Shown: positions 9,701 through 19,502, counted from the stretch's first letter. The stretch: 64,000 bases of DNA from Micrococcaceae bacterium Sec5.7 (GCA_039636785.1 CP144169.1:1488001-1552000), one strand, 5' to 3'. Made by a program: numbers and translations. Notes: generated by a model from the letters alone, not told the origin.

Positions 9701-10261
9701 TCCGGGGCAGGAAAGTCCACCCTGCTTTCGGTGATGCTGGGCTTCCTGCCGGCCGCAGCAGGCCGGGTTGCTGTCAGCGGCACAGCCGCCTGGTGTCCAC
9801 AGGAGGCCCACCTCTTCGATTCCACCATCCGCGGCAACCTGTTGCTGGGACGCCCGGAGGTGACGGCCGCTGGAGAAACAGCCTCCGGCCAGGACATGCA
9901 CGAGGCCCTGGCAGCCGTGGGGCTCGGGCCCCTGGTCTCGCGCCTGGCAGGCGGGCTTGACACCCGGATCGGCCCGTCAGGGGCCTTCCTCAGCGGCGGT
10001 GAGCGCCAGCGGCTGGCCGTGGCCAGAACGCTGATGACGGGTGCGGAGGTGCTTCTCCTGGACGAACCCACAGCCCACCTTGACGCCGAATCAGCGCGGG
10101 CCATGCTGGCCGATCTCCGCGCCGGACTGTCCGCACGGACCGTGGTTCTGGTCACCCACAACCCTGCTGACATTGATCCGGGTGACGCCCTTCTGGAGCT
10201 CCGGCCCGGGCAAACACGGGGTTCGGTGGCGGTGATGGCGCAGGAACTTCCTGCCGGTTAG
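6794..10261 (+). CDS. cydDC: Fused CydDC thiol-reductant ABC exporter
   Basis: 1155 residues containing both halves of the heterodimeric exporter needed for cytochrome bd maturation. CydD part: membrane domain 1-310, ATPase with DGASGTGKST near 370, an atypical signature LSPGE and Walker B LLLDEPTAHLD. CydC part: second membrane domain from about 595, Walker A TGPSGAGKST near 968, consensus signature LSGGERQR, Walker B LLLDEPTAHLD. In Gram-negative bacteria these are two genes; a single fused chain is known in several actinobacteria. The first signature (LSPGE) departs from LSGGQ, which may mean asymmetric ATP sites. Last gene of the cyd operon. Confidence 0.93.
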   Translation: MRPQFPAGPATRQALYWLGFLAALKALSLVLMAQAVASVFAGLMGSDPGWGSELGWGFAGVVLRSLTVWAQGVAARRAALGIKEELRSQLLERALRNGTRSAGPSDGGLAVLATRGLDALDSYYTQYLPALVNCAAIPLLLGARILFADWISAVVIVLTVPLVPLFMVLIGRYTEDRVRDAQTTLSRLSGHMLELAKGLPVLVGLGRASAQRKALEDISEEYRSKTIGTLRTAFLSALALELIATISVAVVAVFIGVRLIHGDMALEAGLMALILAPDCYLPLRELGTAHHASDDGRAALAEATDVIDAPEPVPLATNAVDPDAVDPDGGSGLNGVRVSALTVAYSGRSAAAVGPLSFTAPQGLITALDGASGTGKSTVLGILAGTIGHGGGTAIRGEISGFSRAGVAWVPQHPVMVAQTVMEEVKLYLAPDSPDRGHAEVAAMRCLTKAAAGHLAGKHPAELSPGELRRVALARGLARIEAGATVLLLDEPTAHLDRQSANLVRTAIRGLRGRVTVILVAHDRETRELADLMVRVSGRTGPAVGARGFGQADQNTAGYDFADAEGAHAFFAGSGAGSAARSASFAAGVPPTASASTTGLLARLLAPVGGRFAAAGLVGALAALFAVALTGLSGWLIIRASEQPPILYLLTAIVGVRFFGIGRAVLRYAERLLVHDAVFASLTRLRGLLWASLSQRALSLRRLLQGGNVLGTVIDDVDTVRGLLPRVVLPLVTAVAVAAAAVTATGLLLPAGLPAILGAAAASLVLAPAFALVADRMSAGTEQRLRAGVLRCTASALDARAELHANGVAPGILADIRAQDRAATAASQRSAWAEGLGQATTTAACGAAALATAVLAAPQVLAGSVLPATAAVVVLLQLALVEPYAAVTTAVRQNPALRAVMRRISESGVLGEDTAGNVGNDGQLAVPGRNGVAGIELAGLSAAWPGGSNVFSGLSATAEPGHWLTVTGPSGAGKSTLLSVMLGFLPAAAGRVAVSGTAAWCPQEAHLFDSTIRGNLLLGRPEVTAAGETASGQDMHEALAAVGLGPLVSRLAGGLDTRIGPSGAFLSGGERQRLAVARTLMTGAEVLLLDEPTAHLDAESARAMLADLRAGLSARTVVLVTHNPADIDPGDALLELRPGQTRGSVAVMAQELPAG

Positions 10262-10270
10262 CCTGTTGCC

Positions 10271-10906
10271 ATGAACCTGAACCTGCCTGTTGACTTTGCG
10301 GACCTCGAGTGGAGGCCGCCCGCAGAAGCAGATCTGGACGGCTGGGCCGCCCTGATTGCCCGGACGGCTGCAGTGGAGAAGCCGGTCTGGTTTGAACGCA
10401 GGGCGGAGCTGGACAAGGTCATGGAGTCCGCAAAGAACCCGCCGGCCAGCAGCATTGTGCTGGGCTTGGACCCCTCCGGCGTGCCGCGCGCGTATGCCCG
10501 GACTTCCAAAAACAGGGAGGGGCGGAAAGCCTAGCTGCATCCCGGTTTTGAGCTGGTGGCCGTGAGCCCCGGCATCAGTGAGGCTGTGCGTCAGGCGCAC
10601 AACGATGCCTTCCGCCACCATTGGGGAAGTGAGCCCCGGGACGAGGAATCGTGGGGCTTTACCGTTAACGATCCGCAGGCGCGGCCGGACCTGAGCGGCG
10701 TAGTGCTGGACCGCGACACGGGACTGGTGGCGGGTTATCAGCCGGCCAGCCACGATGCGGAAAGCGCCGGGACACGAGGCTTCCTCGAGGGTAACACCGA
10801 GCTGATGGGCGTCCGGCGTGACTACCGCGGACGCGGCATCGCCCGCGCCCTCCTGGCAGATGCCATCCACCGCTTTACGGCGGCCGGCATGGACAAGGAA
10901 CTGTAG
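10271..10906 (+). pseudogene. Decayed two-domain GNAT acetyltransferase
   Basis: One reading frame carries both pieces but is interrupted by a TAG at 10532-10534. Residues before the stop (MNLNLPVDFADLEW... to GVPRAYARTSKNREGRKA) match the N-terminal half of a double-GNAT, MshD-like protein. Residues after it (LHPGFELVAVSPG..., AHNDAFRHHWGSEP, GVRRDYRGRGIARALL) match the C-terminal half. The first GNAT's acetyl-CoA loop and last strands, roughly 70 residues in relatives as I recall them, are absent at the junction. The protein also ends at GMDKEL, before the last strands of the second domain. It probably has an internal deletion plus a 3' truncation. It starts ten bases after cydDC. Confidence 0.75.
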
Positions 10907-10914
10907 GCGGAACC

Positions 10915-11433
10915 TCAGCCATCCACATCGTGCAGGTGATGGACGACGTCGTGCATAAAGTATTGGGCGAGCGTCAGGACCGTGAATTCCGAGCCGTTGC
11001 TGCGGAGGCCTTTCCTGCCCCAGTCGGCTTCCCTGACGCCGGCGAACGAATCCGCAGCCTGCTCGCCTTCAGCCGTCAGCTCGGCGCTGACCACGGCGGG
11101 ATCGCCGTTGGCGTAGTCTTTCTCGACCGACGTCTTGTCCTGGTCCCAGTTTTCAAACTGTGCGTCGTCATCGGTCAGCATCAGGTTGAGCCGCTGGTCA
11201 AAAAGGCTGAAGACGTCCCGGACATGCGAAGCGTACTCCAGGCCTGACCACGTGGATTCATCGGGGCGTTCGGCAACGTCGGCCCGGCGAAGCACGGCAC
11301 GCCAGCGCGGTAGCATGTTCCGCACGGTTCCGGGCACCGTGGCCGGTGTCACCGTGGACGCATCGAAACCGCAGTCGCGGCATTGCCGGGAAAGAACCCA
11401 GGTCCAGTCTTTGTTATCAGGGATGATAGGCAT
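10915..11433 (-). CDS. DinB-family putative metalloenzyme
   Basis: 172 residues with a DinB/YfiT four-helix pattern: a His in EYASHVRDVF (near 70) and the C-terminal pair in FMHDVVHHLHDV (near 161 and 165) form the usual three-His metal site. Family members include mycothiol- and bacillithiol-dependent transferases, but the substrate cannot be told here. It is convergent with the decayed GNAT gene and precedes parC on the complementary strand. A stand-alone gene of unknown physiological role. Confidence 0.8.
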   Translation of the reverse strand: MPIIPDNKDWTWVLSRQCRDCGFDASTVTPATVPGTVRNMLPRWRAVLRRADVAERPDESTWSGLEYASHVRDVFSLFDQRLNLMLTDDDAQFENWDQDKTSVEKDYANGDPAVVSAELTAEGEQAADSFAGVREADWGRKGLRSNGSEFTVLTLAQYFMHDVVHHLHDVDG

Positions 11434-11452
11434 GCGAGAAGTCTAGGCCGGA

Positions 11453-13969
11453 TCAGTCGGCGGCCGAATCAGCCCACGCCATGGCGGGGCCGATTGCATC
11501 CACGGCCTGCGAGAGCGGAATTCCGGAACCGTCACGCCGCCCGTGTTCCTGGGGCAAGGAACGTGCCACACCGGCAAGCGACGACGCTTTGGCCGGTCCA
11601 TGTCCGGCCCATGCCAGCAGCAGCGTGTCTTCGCCCTTGAGGAAACGGTGCGCGCGCACGCCCGCGGTGGCGCGGCCCTTGGCCGGATACTCGGTAAAGG
11701 CCGTGACCTTTGCGGCTCCGGGGGCTGTGCCGGGCAACGCACCGTTGGTGCCCGCGATGGTCACCACAACGGCGGCATCATCGCCTGGAGCCACTGTCCC
11801 GAAGAACAGCACCTGATCGTCGGCGGCCAGCTTGATGCCGGCCATACCGCCGGCTGTCCTGCCCTGCGGGCGGACGCTGGCGGCACCGAAACGAAGCAGC
11901 TGGGCTTGCCGCGTCAGGAAGACGAGGTCGTCGTCCTCGGATCCGGCGGGGGCGACGCCCACCACTGTGTCCTTGTCCTTGAGCGCAATGACCTCCCAGT
12001 CTTCGCGGTTCAGTGGGTATTCGGGCTGCACGCGCTTGATCACGCCCTGTGCCGTTCCGATGGCCAGCACTTCGTCCAGCGGGGCAAAGCCCACCAGCGA
12101 CTCGCCCTTCAGCAGGGTGATGAAGTCCCTGGCCGGGACACCGCCGGCGAGGTTCGGCAACCCGGACATCGGCGGCAGCACCGGCATGTCCATGACCTGG
12201 AGGCGAAGCATGCGGCCCAGCGACGTCACGGCGGCAATCTCGGCCCGCGCCGACGTCGCCAGGACCGATCGGAACACATCGTGTTTGGAGCGGGGGCCTG
12301 ACTCGGCGAGGCTCTCCTGATTGGACGTCCGGGCAATCTGGCCGGACGCCGTGAGGATGGCCCAGCAGGGATCGTCGGCTATCTCCAGTTCAAGCGGGGC
12401 CGCTTTCCCCTTGGCGCCCGGGGCGGCGGCCAGCGCTGCGGCAACAGTGGGGGAAACTGCTTCGGATTCCAGCAGGACCGTTCGCCGGGGCGTGCCGTAT
12501 TTTTCAGCGATTTCCGCCAGTTCGCTGGAGACAAGACCGCGGAGGCGCTCCTCGGAGCCGAGAATGGCCTCGAGTTCCTCGATCTCCCGGCGCAGTTGAT
12601 CCTGTTCCTTCTCAAGTTCGATCCGGGAAAACTTTGTGAGCTGGCGAAGCCGGAGCTCCAGGATGTGGTTCGCCTGGATTTCGGACAGATCATAGATGGA
12701 CATCAGCCGGACCCTGGCGGCCGCGGCCTCATCCGAGGACCGGATGATCTGGATGACTTCGTCGATGTCCACGATGGCGATCAGGAGACCCTCCACGAGG
12801 TGGAGGCGGTCCTTCTTCTTCCCCAGCCGGAACGCGGTGCGTCGCCGCACCACGGTGATGCGGTGGCCAACATATACGGAGAGCAGCTGGAGCAGCCCCA
12901 GCGTCTGCGGCTGGCCGTCCACCAGCGTTACGTTGTTAATGCCGAAGGAGTCTTCCATGGGTGAGTAGCGGTAGAGCTGCTGGAGCACGGCGTTCGGGTT
13001 GAAGCCGTTCTTCAGCTCGATCACCAGCCGCAGCCCGTGCTTGCGATCGGTGAGGTCCACGATGTCGCTGATGCCTGTCAGCTTTTTGCCGTTGACGGCG
13101 TCCTTGATCTTTTCGATCACTTTTTCCGGACCCACCATGTAGGGCAGCTCGGTGACCACCAGGCCGGTGCGGCGCGCAGAGAGCTGCTCCACCTCCACCC
13201 TGGCCCGGGTCTTGAAGGACCCGCGGCCGGTGGCATAGGCGTCCCGGATGCCGTCCAGGCCCACAATCCGGCCGCCGGTGGGCAGGTCAGGACCGGGGAC
13301 AAACCGCATGATGTCCTCAAGCGTGGCATCAGGATTGGCGATGAGGTGCCGGGCGGCGGAGATGACTTCCACCAGGTTGTGCGGGGCCATGTTTGTGGCC
13401 ATGCCGACGGCGATGCCCGTGGCACCGTTCACCAGCAGGTTGGGGAACGCTGCCGGCAGGACGTCCGGCTGGGTCAGCTGGTTGTCATAGTTGGGGACAA
13501 AGTCAACCACGTCTTCATCAAGGTGGTCCGTGAGGGTAAGCGCCGCCGCCGCCAGGCGGGCTTCCGTGTACCGGGGCGCCGCCGGGCCGTCGTCGAGCGA
13601 CCCGAAGTTGCCGTGGCCGTCTATCAGGGGGAGGCGCAGTGAAAAGTCCTGGGCCATGCGCACCATGGCGTCGTAGATGGCGGTATCGCCGTGCGGGTGG
13701 AGCTTGCCCATGACCTCGCCCACCACCCGGGCGCTTTTAACATGGCCGCGGTCAGGCCGCAGGCCCATCTCGCTCATCATGTACAGAATGCGCCGCTGGA
13801 CCGGCTTGAGGCCGTCCCGGGCGTCCGGCAGTGCCCGCGAATAAATCACCGAATACGCGTACTCCAGGAACGAGCCCTCCATCTCGGAAGTGACGTCGAT
13901 ATCAATGATGTTCTCGGTGAAGTCTTGGCTGACTTCCCCTGCCGGGGAGGGACTTTGGCGGCGGGCCAT
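11453..13969 (-). CDS. parC: DNA topoisomerase IV subunit A (ParC)
   Basis: About 838 residues. The DNA-cleaving subunit partner of ParE. Visible: winged-helix region with [14 protein letters not shown]; the catalytic Tyr in APRYTEARL (near residue 133); tower and coiled-coil segments ([17 protein letters not shown]); and a C-terminal beta-pinwheel. The GyrA box (QRRGGKG type) is not seen; the corresponding blade reads [11 protein letters not shown], which supports topoisomerase IV. The ATG at 13969 ([11 protein letters not shown]) with AGAGGA upstream is preferred to an ATG 13 codons earlier. Confidence 0.92.
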   Translation of the reverse strand: MARRQSPSPAGEVSQDFTENIIDIDVTSEMEGSFLEYAYSVIYSRALPDARDGLKPVQRRILYMMSEMGLRPDRGHVKSARVVGEVMGKLHPHGDTAIYDAMVRMAQDFSLRLPLIDGHGNFGSLDDGPAAPRYTEARLAAAALTLTDHLDEDVVDFVPNYDNQLTQPDVLPAAFPNLLVNGATGIAVGMATNMAPHNLVEVISAARHLIANPDATLEDIMRFVPGPDLPTGGRIVGLDGIRDAYATGRGSFKTRARVEVEQLSARRTGLVVTELPYMVGPEKVIEKIKDAVNGKKLTGISDIVDLTDRKHGLRLVIELKNGFNPNAVLQQLYRYSPMEDSFGINNVTLVDGQPQTLGLLQLLSVYVGHRITVVRRRTAFRLGKKKDRLHLVEGLLIAIVDIDEVIQIIRSSDEAAAARVRLMSIYDLSEIQANHILELRLRQLTKFSRIELEKEQDQLRREIEELEAILGSEERLRGLVSSELAEIAEKYGTPRRTVLLESEAVSPTVAAALAAAPGAKGKAAPLELEIADDPCWAILTASGQIARTSNQESLAESGPRSKHDVFRSVLATSARAEIAAVTSLGRMLRLQVMDMPVLPPMSGLPNLAGGVPARDFITLLKGESLVGFAPLDEVLAIGTAQGVIKRVQPEYPLNREDWEVIALKDKDTVVGVAPAGSEDDDLVFLTRQAQLLRFGAASVRPQGRTAGGMAGIKLAADDQVLFFGTVAPGDDAAVVVTIAGTNGALPGTAPGAAKVTAFTEYPAKGRATAGVRAHRFLKGEDTLLLAWAGHGPAKASSLAGVARSLPQEHGRRDGSGIPLSQAVDAIGPAMAWADSAAD

Positions 13970-14034
13970 GGGGCTGGTGGATCCTCTGTGGAGTATTGCG
14001 GGGTGCATTTCGGAGTATTGGCTAGGCTAAGCCT

Positions 14035-16770
14035 ATGGTGGATCGGCCCGGGGACGGCGTATATCCGGAATATTGGGAAGCCGATGTCGTCCTGAGGGAC
14101 GGCGGGACAGCCCATTTGCGCCCCATCCACCCCTCCGATGCCGACGCCATGCAGGCCTTCCACACGGCGCAGTCGCAGAATTCCATCTACATGCGGTTCT
14201 TCGCTTTCAAGGCCAGGCTTTCGAGCAAGGAACTCAAGCGGTTCACTGAGGTGGACTACAAGGACCGTGTTGCGCTGGTGATCACCATCGGCGGCGAGAT
14301 TATGGGGATCGGCCGGTATGACCGGTTGGATGACCCCCTCGAAGCCGAGGTGGCGTTTAATATTGCTGACGCCCACCAGGGCCGCGGCATCGGCTCCATT
14401 CTCCTGGAACACCTGGCCGCCGCCGCCCGCGAGAAGGGGATCCGCCGGTTCAGCGCCGAGGTACTGCCGGAGAACCGCAAAATGCTGATGGTCTTTTCGG
14501 ACGCCGGCTATGACGTCAAACGGCATTTCGACGACGGTGTGGTCAGCCTGGAGTTCAACATCGACCCCACCGACAAATCGCGGGCCGTGATGGAATCCCG
14601 TGAGCACCGCGCGGAGGCGAGGAGCGTACGGGACCTGCTGGCGCCGTCGTCCGTGGCCGTCATCGGTGCCAGCCGCAAATGGGGCACGGTGGGATATCAG
14701 CTCCTGGAACACATTGTCGAGGGGGGCTTTGGCGGCCCCGTCTACGCCATTAATCCGGAGGCCCTGGAACTGGCGGGCATGCTGTCCTTCGGCCGGCTCT
14801 CTGATGTTCCGGATCACGTCCAGCTGGCCATCATCGCCGTTCCCTATGACGAAGTGCCGAAGGTCGTTGACGAGTGCGCGGACGCCGGAGTCAAGGGGAT
14901 TGTGGTGGCCTCGGCAGGTTTCGCCGAAGACGGCGAGCGCGGGCTTGCGCGGCAGCGGGAACTCGTGCGGCAGGCCCGGGCCAACGGCATGCGTGTGATA
15001 GGCCCGGCGTCGCTGGGGATCGTCAACACCAATCCGGCTGTGTCCCTGAACGCATCCATGGCACCGAGCCTGGCCCGCCGCGGGGGTCTGGGTCTCTTCA
15101 GCCAGTCCGCCGCAATCGGCGTTTCTCTCTATGCGGCGTCCAGCCGGCGGCGGATGGGGATTTCAACCTTTCTTTCCGCAGGCAACCGGGCGGACGTTTC
15201 CGGCAACGACATGATGCAGTTCTGGGAGGACGACGCCGACACTACCGCCGTGGGCCTCTATCTGGAGTCGATCGGCAACCCGCGTAAGTTCTCGCGGCTC
15301 GCCCGCCGGCTCGCCCGGATCAAGCCAGTGATTGTGGCCAAGTCTGATTCCATGGGCCTGCAGCTGCCGCCCGGCCACGCTGTGCGCACCACCCAGGCAC
15401 CGCCCGGCGCACTTGATGCGATGATGCGGCAGTCCGGCGTGATCCGGGTGGAGACCATCGAGCAGCTGATGGATGTGGCTCAGATCGTGGCCGGCCAGCC
15501 GTTGCCGGCGGGCCCTGGCCTGGCGGTGTTCAGCAATTCCCAGGCGCTGGGCAAAGTGGTGGCGGACAGTGCCTCAGCACACGGTCTGGGGGTGGAAAGC
15601 ATCGTGACGGATGTGAATCTCGACGCCGGAATGTCCCTTGCGCTGCCGGCTCTCCGCCGCAGCCTGCAACAGACGCTTGAGGCGGAAGCCGTCCACGCCG
15701 TGGTTGTTGCACTGCTCCCGGCAAGAGGGCTTACGGTGGACAGGATCGCCGGGGTGCTTGCCGGTTGTTCGGCGGCCGCCGGGAAACCCGTGGTGGCGGC
15801 TTTCACCGGAATTCTGGACCAGTCGGTGTTTGTGGAGGGCATGCTAGGTGCCATGACGCCGGATGACGGCGGGCCGGGCGCTGTGATTCGGGAGACGTCC
15901 GCGCCGGAGCGGTCCGTACCGTGCTACTCCAACGCAGGCGCCGCCGTCGCAGCTCTGGCAGCAGTGGTGCGCTACTCAGAGTGGGTGGACCGGGACAAAG
16001 GGCTGTTCGTTGAACCGGAGGGGTGCGACGCCGAAGCCGCGGGCGCGGACCTGGAAACGCTGCTCCGGGATGTACAGGGCGATGAGCTGAAGCAGCTGGA
16101 CGCCGGATCCGCTGCCGCCTTGCTTGCCCATTACGGCATTGATGTGCTGCCGTCGGCAGGATTTGATACAGCCGATGATGCCGTGGCCGCCGCCGAACGG
16201 CTGGGCTGGCCCGTGGCACTGAAAACCACTGAACCTTCCTTACGGCACCGGCTTGATCTGGGTGGTGTCCGGCTGGACATCCAGGACGCTGATTCGCTGC
16301 GTCGGAACATCCTGCAGATGCGCCGGGCGCTGGCGCCGTATGGCTCTGCGTCCCTCGAAGTACAGCGGATGGCCCCGGTGGGCCAGGCCTGCACGTTCAG
16401 GGCCATCGAGGATCCGCTGCTGGGGCCGGTGGTATCTTTCGGGCTGGCAGGCGACGCCGTTAATCTGCTCGACGACTGGGCGCACCGTGTGCCGCCGCTG
16501 TCCGGTTCCGACGTCCGGGATTTCATCCGTGCCCCCCGGGCATCCCGCAAACTGTTCGGATACCAGGGCCTGCCCGCGGTGGACGTTACTGCCCTGGAGA
16601 ACCTCGCCGCCAGGCTGACCAGGCTCAAGGACAACCACCCGGAAATCGCCCTCGTGGATTTCAATCCTGTCCTTTCCGGACCGCACGGTGCCACGATTCT
16701 GTCAGCCGATGTCAGGATTGCGAACGCCGCCCAACGAACAGACAGTGCCCGCCGGGCCATGCGCAGTTAG
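14035..16770 (+). CDS. GNAT plus ADP-forming acyl-CoA synthetase-like fusion (Pat-type)
   Basis: 911 residues. N-terminal GNAT domain (about 20-180) with the acetyl-CoA loop HQGRGIGSILLEHL. Then a CoA-binding Rossmann domain (VAVIGASRKWGTVGYQ near 205), ligase domains, and a C-terminal ATP-grasp portion (about 685-900, e.g. WPVALKTTEPSLRHRLDLGG). This is the architecture of PatZ/AcuA-like protein lysine acetyltransferases, with the GNAT domain first as in several actinobacterial enzymes. Likely role: acetyl-CoA dependent acetylation of metabolic enzymes such as acetyl-CoA synthetase. Whether the ligase half is active cannot be judged. Divergent from parC; the ribosome binding site is weak. 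Confidence 0.85.
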   Translation: MVDRPGDGVYPEYWEADVVLRDGGTAHLRPIHPSDADAMQAFHTAQSQNSIYMRFFAFKARLSSKELKRFTEVDYKDRVALVITIGGEIMGIGRYDRLDDPLEAEVAFNIADAHQGRGIGSILLEHLAAAAREKGIRRFSAEVLPENRKMLMVFSDAGYDVKRHFDDGVVSLEFNIDPTDKSRAVMESREHRAEARSVRDLLAPSSVAVIGASRKWGTVGYQLLEHIVEGGFGGPVYAINPEALELAGMLSFGRLSDVPDHVQLAIIAVPYDEVPKVVDECADAGVKGIVVASAGFAEDGERGLARQRELVRQARANGMRVIGPASLGIVNTNPAVSLNASMAPSLARRGGLGLFSQSAAIGVSLYAASSRRRMGISTFLSAGNRADVSGNDMMQFWEDDADTTAVGLYLESIGNPRKFSRLARRLARIKPVIVAKSDSMGLQLPPGHAVRTTQAPPGALDAMMRQSGVIRVETIEQLMDVAQIVAGQPLPAGPGLAVFSNSQALGKVVADSASAHGLGVESIVTDVNLDAGMSLALPALRRSLQQTLEAEAVHAVVVALLPARGLTVDRIAGVLAGCSAAAGKPVVAAFTGILDQSVFVEGMLGAMTPDDGGPGAVIRETSAPERSVPCYSNAGAAVAALAAVVRYSEWVDRDKGLFVEPEGCDAEAAGADLETLLRDVQGDELKQLDAGSAAALLAHYGIDVLPSAGFDTADDAVAAAERLGWPVALKTTEPSLRHRLDLGGVRLDIQDADSLRRNILQMRRALAPYGSASLEVQRMAPVGQACTFRAIEDPLLGPVVSFGLAGDAVNLLDDWAHRVPPLSGSDVRDFIRAPRASRKLFGYQGLPAVDVTALENLAARLTRLKDNHPEIALVDFNPVLSGPHGATILSADVRIANAAQRTDSARRAMRS

Positions 16771-16815
16771 TGGCGGCGGTTAGTAAGTCCCCGGCCGATC
16801 TGTGAAAATGGAGGG

Positions 16816-17559
16816 ATGAGCTCCCAGCCTTCCACCTCGAAGCCTCAAATACCCGGCAATGACAACCAGGCTAACCGCCAGCACGGCTCACACAGCCACA
16901 GCGCCCAGGGTCAGAGTCTGGAGGGGGCCCTCCAGCAGGCCGGTTTTTACCCCCGCCTTGTGGCCGATGTTGTAGACGATGCCCTTGACGGCCGTGACTG
17001 CGTGGCGCACCTTGTGCACCTGGAGACGCACTTTGACCGGGCCGAGGTCCGCCGCCACATCACGGTACTGGTGCTGACGGACGACATGCTGGTGATAACG
17101 CACGTTGACGATCAGCAGCTGGATGACGCCGGCGAGCAGATTGTTGCCCAGATCTCCACCGAATCCGTGCCGGTGGCGCAGATCCGCTCGGTGGTACTCA
17201 GTTACATGTATGCCCAGCCGCAGAACTACAAGTCCTCCGATCCTGTCCGAGAGGTGACCTTGGCCATTGCATGGTCCGGCGGCCAGCGCCTGGACGTGGG
17301 TCCTGCCAGCTGCGGGGACCCGCAATGCGAGGCTGACCACGGCTACAGCGGCACCATCGCACAGGAGGACATTGTCCTGCGCATCAGCGCTGAAGCCGAT
17401 GGTCTCCAGGCAGTTCAGGATGCCAAGCTGTTTGCCCGGGCCCTGCGGGCCGTCAATACCGGCGCCACCTCCCCGGCCACGCATGCGGGCCCATCCCTGC
17501 AGCCGCGTGCGCGGATGGGCGTGTTCGGAAACCGCCTGAGCCGCGGGCACCAGCGCTGA
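16816..17559 (+). CDS. DUF5998 family protein
   Basis: 247 residues with a GGAGG before the ATG. The body (LEGALQQAGFYPRLVADVVD, then AHLVHLETHFDRAEVRRH) matches DUF5998, a soluble actinobacterial family of unknown function. The gene is usually linked, as here, to the phosphodiesterase gene immediately downstream, with one base between stop and start. The first 35 residues are Gln/His/Ser-rich and probably disordered. No catalytic motif is visible. Confidence 0.8.
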   Translation: MSSQPSTSKPQIPGNDNQANRQHGSHSHSAQGQSLEGALQQAGFYPRLVADVVDDALDGRDCVAHLVHLETHFDRAEVRRHITVLVLTDDMLVITHVDDQQLDDAGEQIVAQISTESVPVAQIRSVVLSYMYAQPQNYKSSDPVREVTLAIAWSGGQRLDVGPASCGDPQCEADHGYSGTIAQEDIVLRISAEADGLQAVQDAKLFARALRAVNTGATSPATHAGPSLQPRARMGVFGNRLSRGHQR

Positions 17560-17560
17560 G

Positions 17561-18799
17561 ATGGCGCCGGACCAGGAGATTCCTGCCGTAACAGCCAATT
17601 CAGCCGAACCGTTCCGCGCCGCCGTGACAATGCCGCCACCTCCGGCATACGGACAGCATTCCATTGCAGAGGTCCTCACCAGCGCGGCGGCCAGCCTGGG
17701 TGTCGACGGTTTTGAGAACCGGCTGAATCTGCCGCCCGCCAAGCGGATCTGCGTGGTCCTGGCTGACGGTCTGGGCCGGAACCTGCTCAAACAGAAATCC
17801 GCGCACACACCGTTCCTGCGTTCGGTGATGCAGGCAGGGCAGGGCCGTGTGCCCGTCTCGCTCGACTCCGCGTTTCCGTCCACCACGGCTTCCTCCCTGG
17901 CCAGCCTTGGCACCGGACTGGAGCCCGGACAGCACGGGATGGTGGGATACGACGTCCTGGATCCCGGACAGGACAAGGTGGTCAACATGCTGGGCAACTG
18001 GGATGCCGGCGTCGATCCGTTCGAATGGCAGCCGTTCCCCACCGTGTTCGAGCGCGCTGCCGCCCATGTGGACGTCACCACGGTCAGCCTTCCCCAGTTC
18101 AGCAATTCGCCCATGACGCAGGCCGCTCTGCGCGGTGGCCGGTTCCTTTCCGCCACGACCCCGCATGCCCGGACGGCCGCAGCGGCCGAGGCAATGGCCG
18201 GTGCAGATTCCGCTCTGATGTACTTTTATCTCAACGAGCTGGACAAGGCCGGTCACCGGCACGGTTGCCAGTCGGCCCAGTGGGAGCATCAGCTGGAAGA
18301 GCTGGATGCCACGGTCAAGCGCCTCAACTCCACGCTTCCTGCAGGCACCACTGTGCTCCTGACGGCAGACCACGGCATGCTGGACGTCCCCGAGTCACAA
18401 AGGATCGACTTCTCAGCGGAGCCGGCCCTGATCGCCGGGGTGAAGCACACCGCGGGCGAGCCGCGGATGATCCACCTGTATCTGGAGGACGGTGCGGACG
18501 GTGCAGGGCGCGATCGCTTGCTGGACGCCTGGCGCAGCCGCTTCGGAGACCGGATCTGGGCGTTCACCCGTGAGGACGCTGTGGCCGCCGGCCTGTTTGG
18601 CGCCGTGCGTCCCGCCGTCGCCCCCAGGATCGGGGACATCATGGTCGCCGCCCGGGACGCGCTGGCCCTGTACGACACCCGTAGGGTCCGGCCCACCGCA
18701 CTGGAAGTGGTGGGCCAGCACGGCTCGCTGACCAAGGGCGAACGGGAAGTCCCGGTGCTCTGTTTCCAGGCCGACGGCAGAAAGGGAGCGCGTGGCTGA
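17561..18799 (+). CDS. Type I phosphodiesterase/nucleotide pyrophosphatase-like (alkaline phosphatase superfamily)
   Basis: 412 residues. The alkaline-phosphatase superfamily metal ligands and nucleophile are visible: VVLADGLGRNL (Asp), FPSTTASSLASLGTG (Thr nucleophile), NELDKAGHRHG (Asp/His), LTADHGMLDVP (Asp-His) and VGQHGSLT (His). These support hydrolysis of a phosphodiester or pyrophosphate, substrate unknown. No signal peptide is seen, so it is probably cytoplasmic. Its 3' end overlaps tdk by eight bases, which suggests translational coupling and a nucleotide-related role (inference). Confidence 0.88.
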   Translation: MAPDQEIPAVTANSAEPFRAAVTMPPPPAYGQHSIAEVLTSAAASLGVDGFENRLNLPPAKRICVVLADGLGRNLLKQKSAHTPFLRSVMQAGQGRVPVSLDSAFPSTTASSLASLGTGLEPGQHGMVGYDVLDPGQDKVVNMLGNWDAGVDPFEWQPFPTVFERAAAHVDVTTVSLPQFSNSPMTQAALRGGRFLSATTPHARTAAAAEAMAGADSALMYFYLNELDKAGHRHGCQSAQWEHQLEELDATVKRLNSTLPAGTTVLLTADHGMLDVPESQRIDFSAEPALIAGVKHTAGEPRMIHLYLEDGADGAGRDRLLDAWRSRFGDRIWAFTREDAVAAGLFGAVRPAVAPRIGDIMVAARDALALYDTRRVRPTALEVVGQHGSLTKGEREVPVLCFQADGRKGARG

Positions 18800-19502
18800 A
18801 CTGGTCTTTTTTTCAGGAACAATGGACTGCGGCAAATCCACCCTGGCACTGCAGATGGACTACAACCACCGTGCCCGGGGGCGCGGTGGAGCCAGGTTCA
18901 GCCGAAACGACCGTGCCGGCGGCTCGCGTATCTCGAGCAGGCTCGGGCTGGAGACGGATGCCGTGGAAGTCCTGGACAGCACAGACTTCTGGGACGAAGT
19001 GGTTAGCCGCCGCACTAAAGGACTGCGGGTTGACTACCTGATCTGCGATGAAGCCCAGTTTTACACGCCCGCCCAAGTGGAGCAGCTGGCCCGCGTAGTG
19101 GACGAGATCGACGTCGACGTCTTCGCTTTCGGAATCAGCGCAGACTTTCGCACCAGGCTGTTTCCAGGATCACAGCGGCTGATCGAATTGGCCGACCGGG
19201 TCCAGGTACTCCAGGTCGAAGCCCTGTGCTGGTGTGGCAGGCGGGCCACGCATAATGCCAGGACCGTGGACGGTGTAATGGTGACAGAGGGCGCCCAGGT
19301 GGTGGTGGGCGATCCCGCTGCCGCCGGGGGACAAGGACACCTGCCGGCAGTGGGCTATGAAACCCTCTGCCGGAGGCACTTCATGCGCCGCGTCACTGCC
19401 CACGGCGCCAACATCATGGCTCAGCAGGATCAGCTCCTGCCCTTCGAAGTTGATGCCTGCCTGTGGCATGGCTCCGGCGATCGGCCGGATTCAGTTCCGT
19501 AA
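18792..19502 (+). CDS. tdk: Thymidine kinase
   Basis: 236 residues. Phosphorylates thymidine to dTMP in pyrimidine salvage. P-loop SGTMDCGKSTLALQ at the N-terminus, Walker B-like ICDEAQF near 82, lasso-region Cys residues CWCGRRA, and a later CRRHF zinc ligand as in type II thymidine kinases. GTG start with AAAGGGA upstream, overlapping the phosphodiesterase gene. Slightly longer than the typical 190-200 residues because of an extended C-terminus. Confidence 0.93.
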   Translation: MAELVFFSGTMDCGKSTLALQMDYNHRARGRGGARFSRNDRAGGSRISSRLGLETDAVEVLDSTDFWDEVVSRRTKGLRVDYLICDEAQFYTPAQVEQLARVVDEIDVDVFAFGISADFRTRLFPGSQRLIELADRVQVLQVEALCWCGRRATHNARTVDGVMVTEGAQVVVGDPAAAGGQGHLPAVGYETLCRRHFMRRVTAHGANIMAQQDQLLPFEVDACLWHGSGDRPDSVP

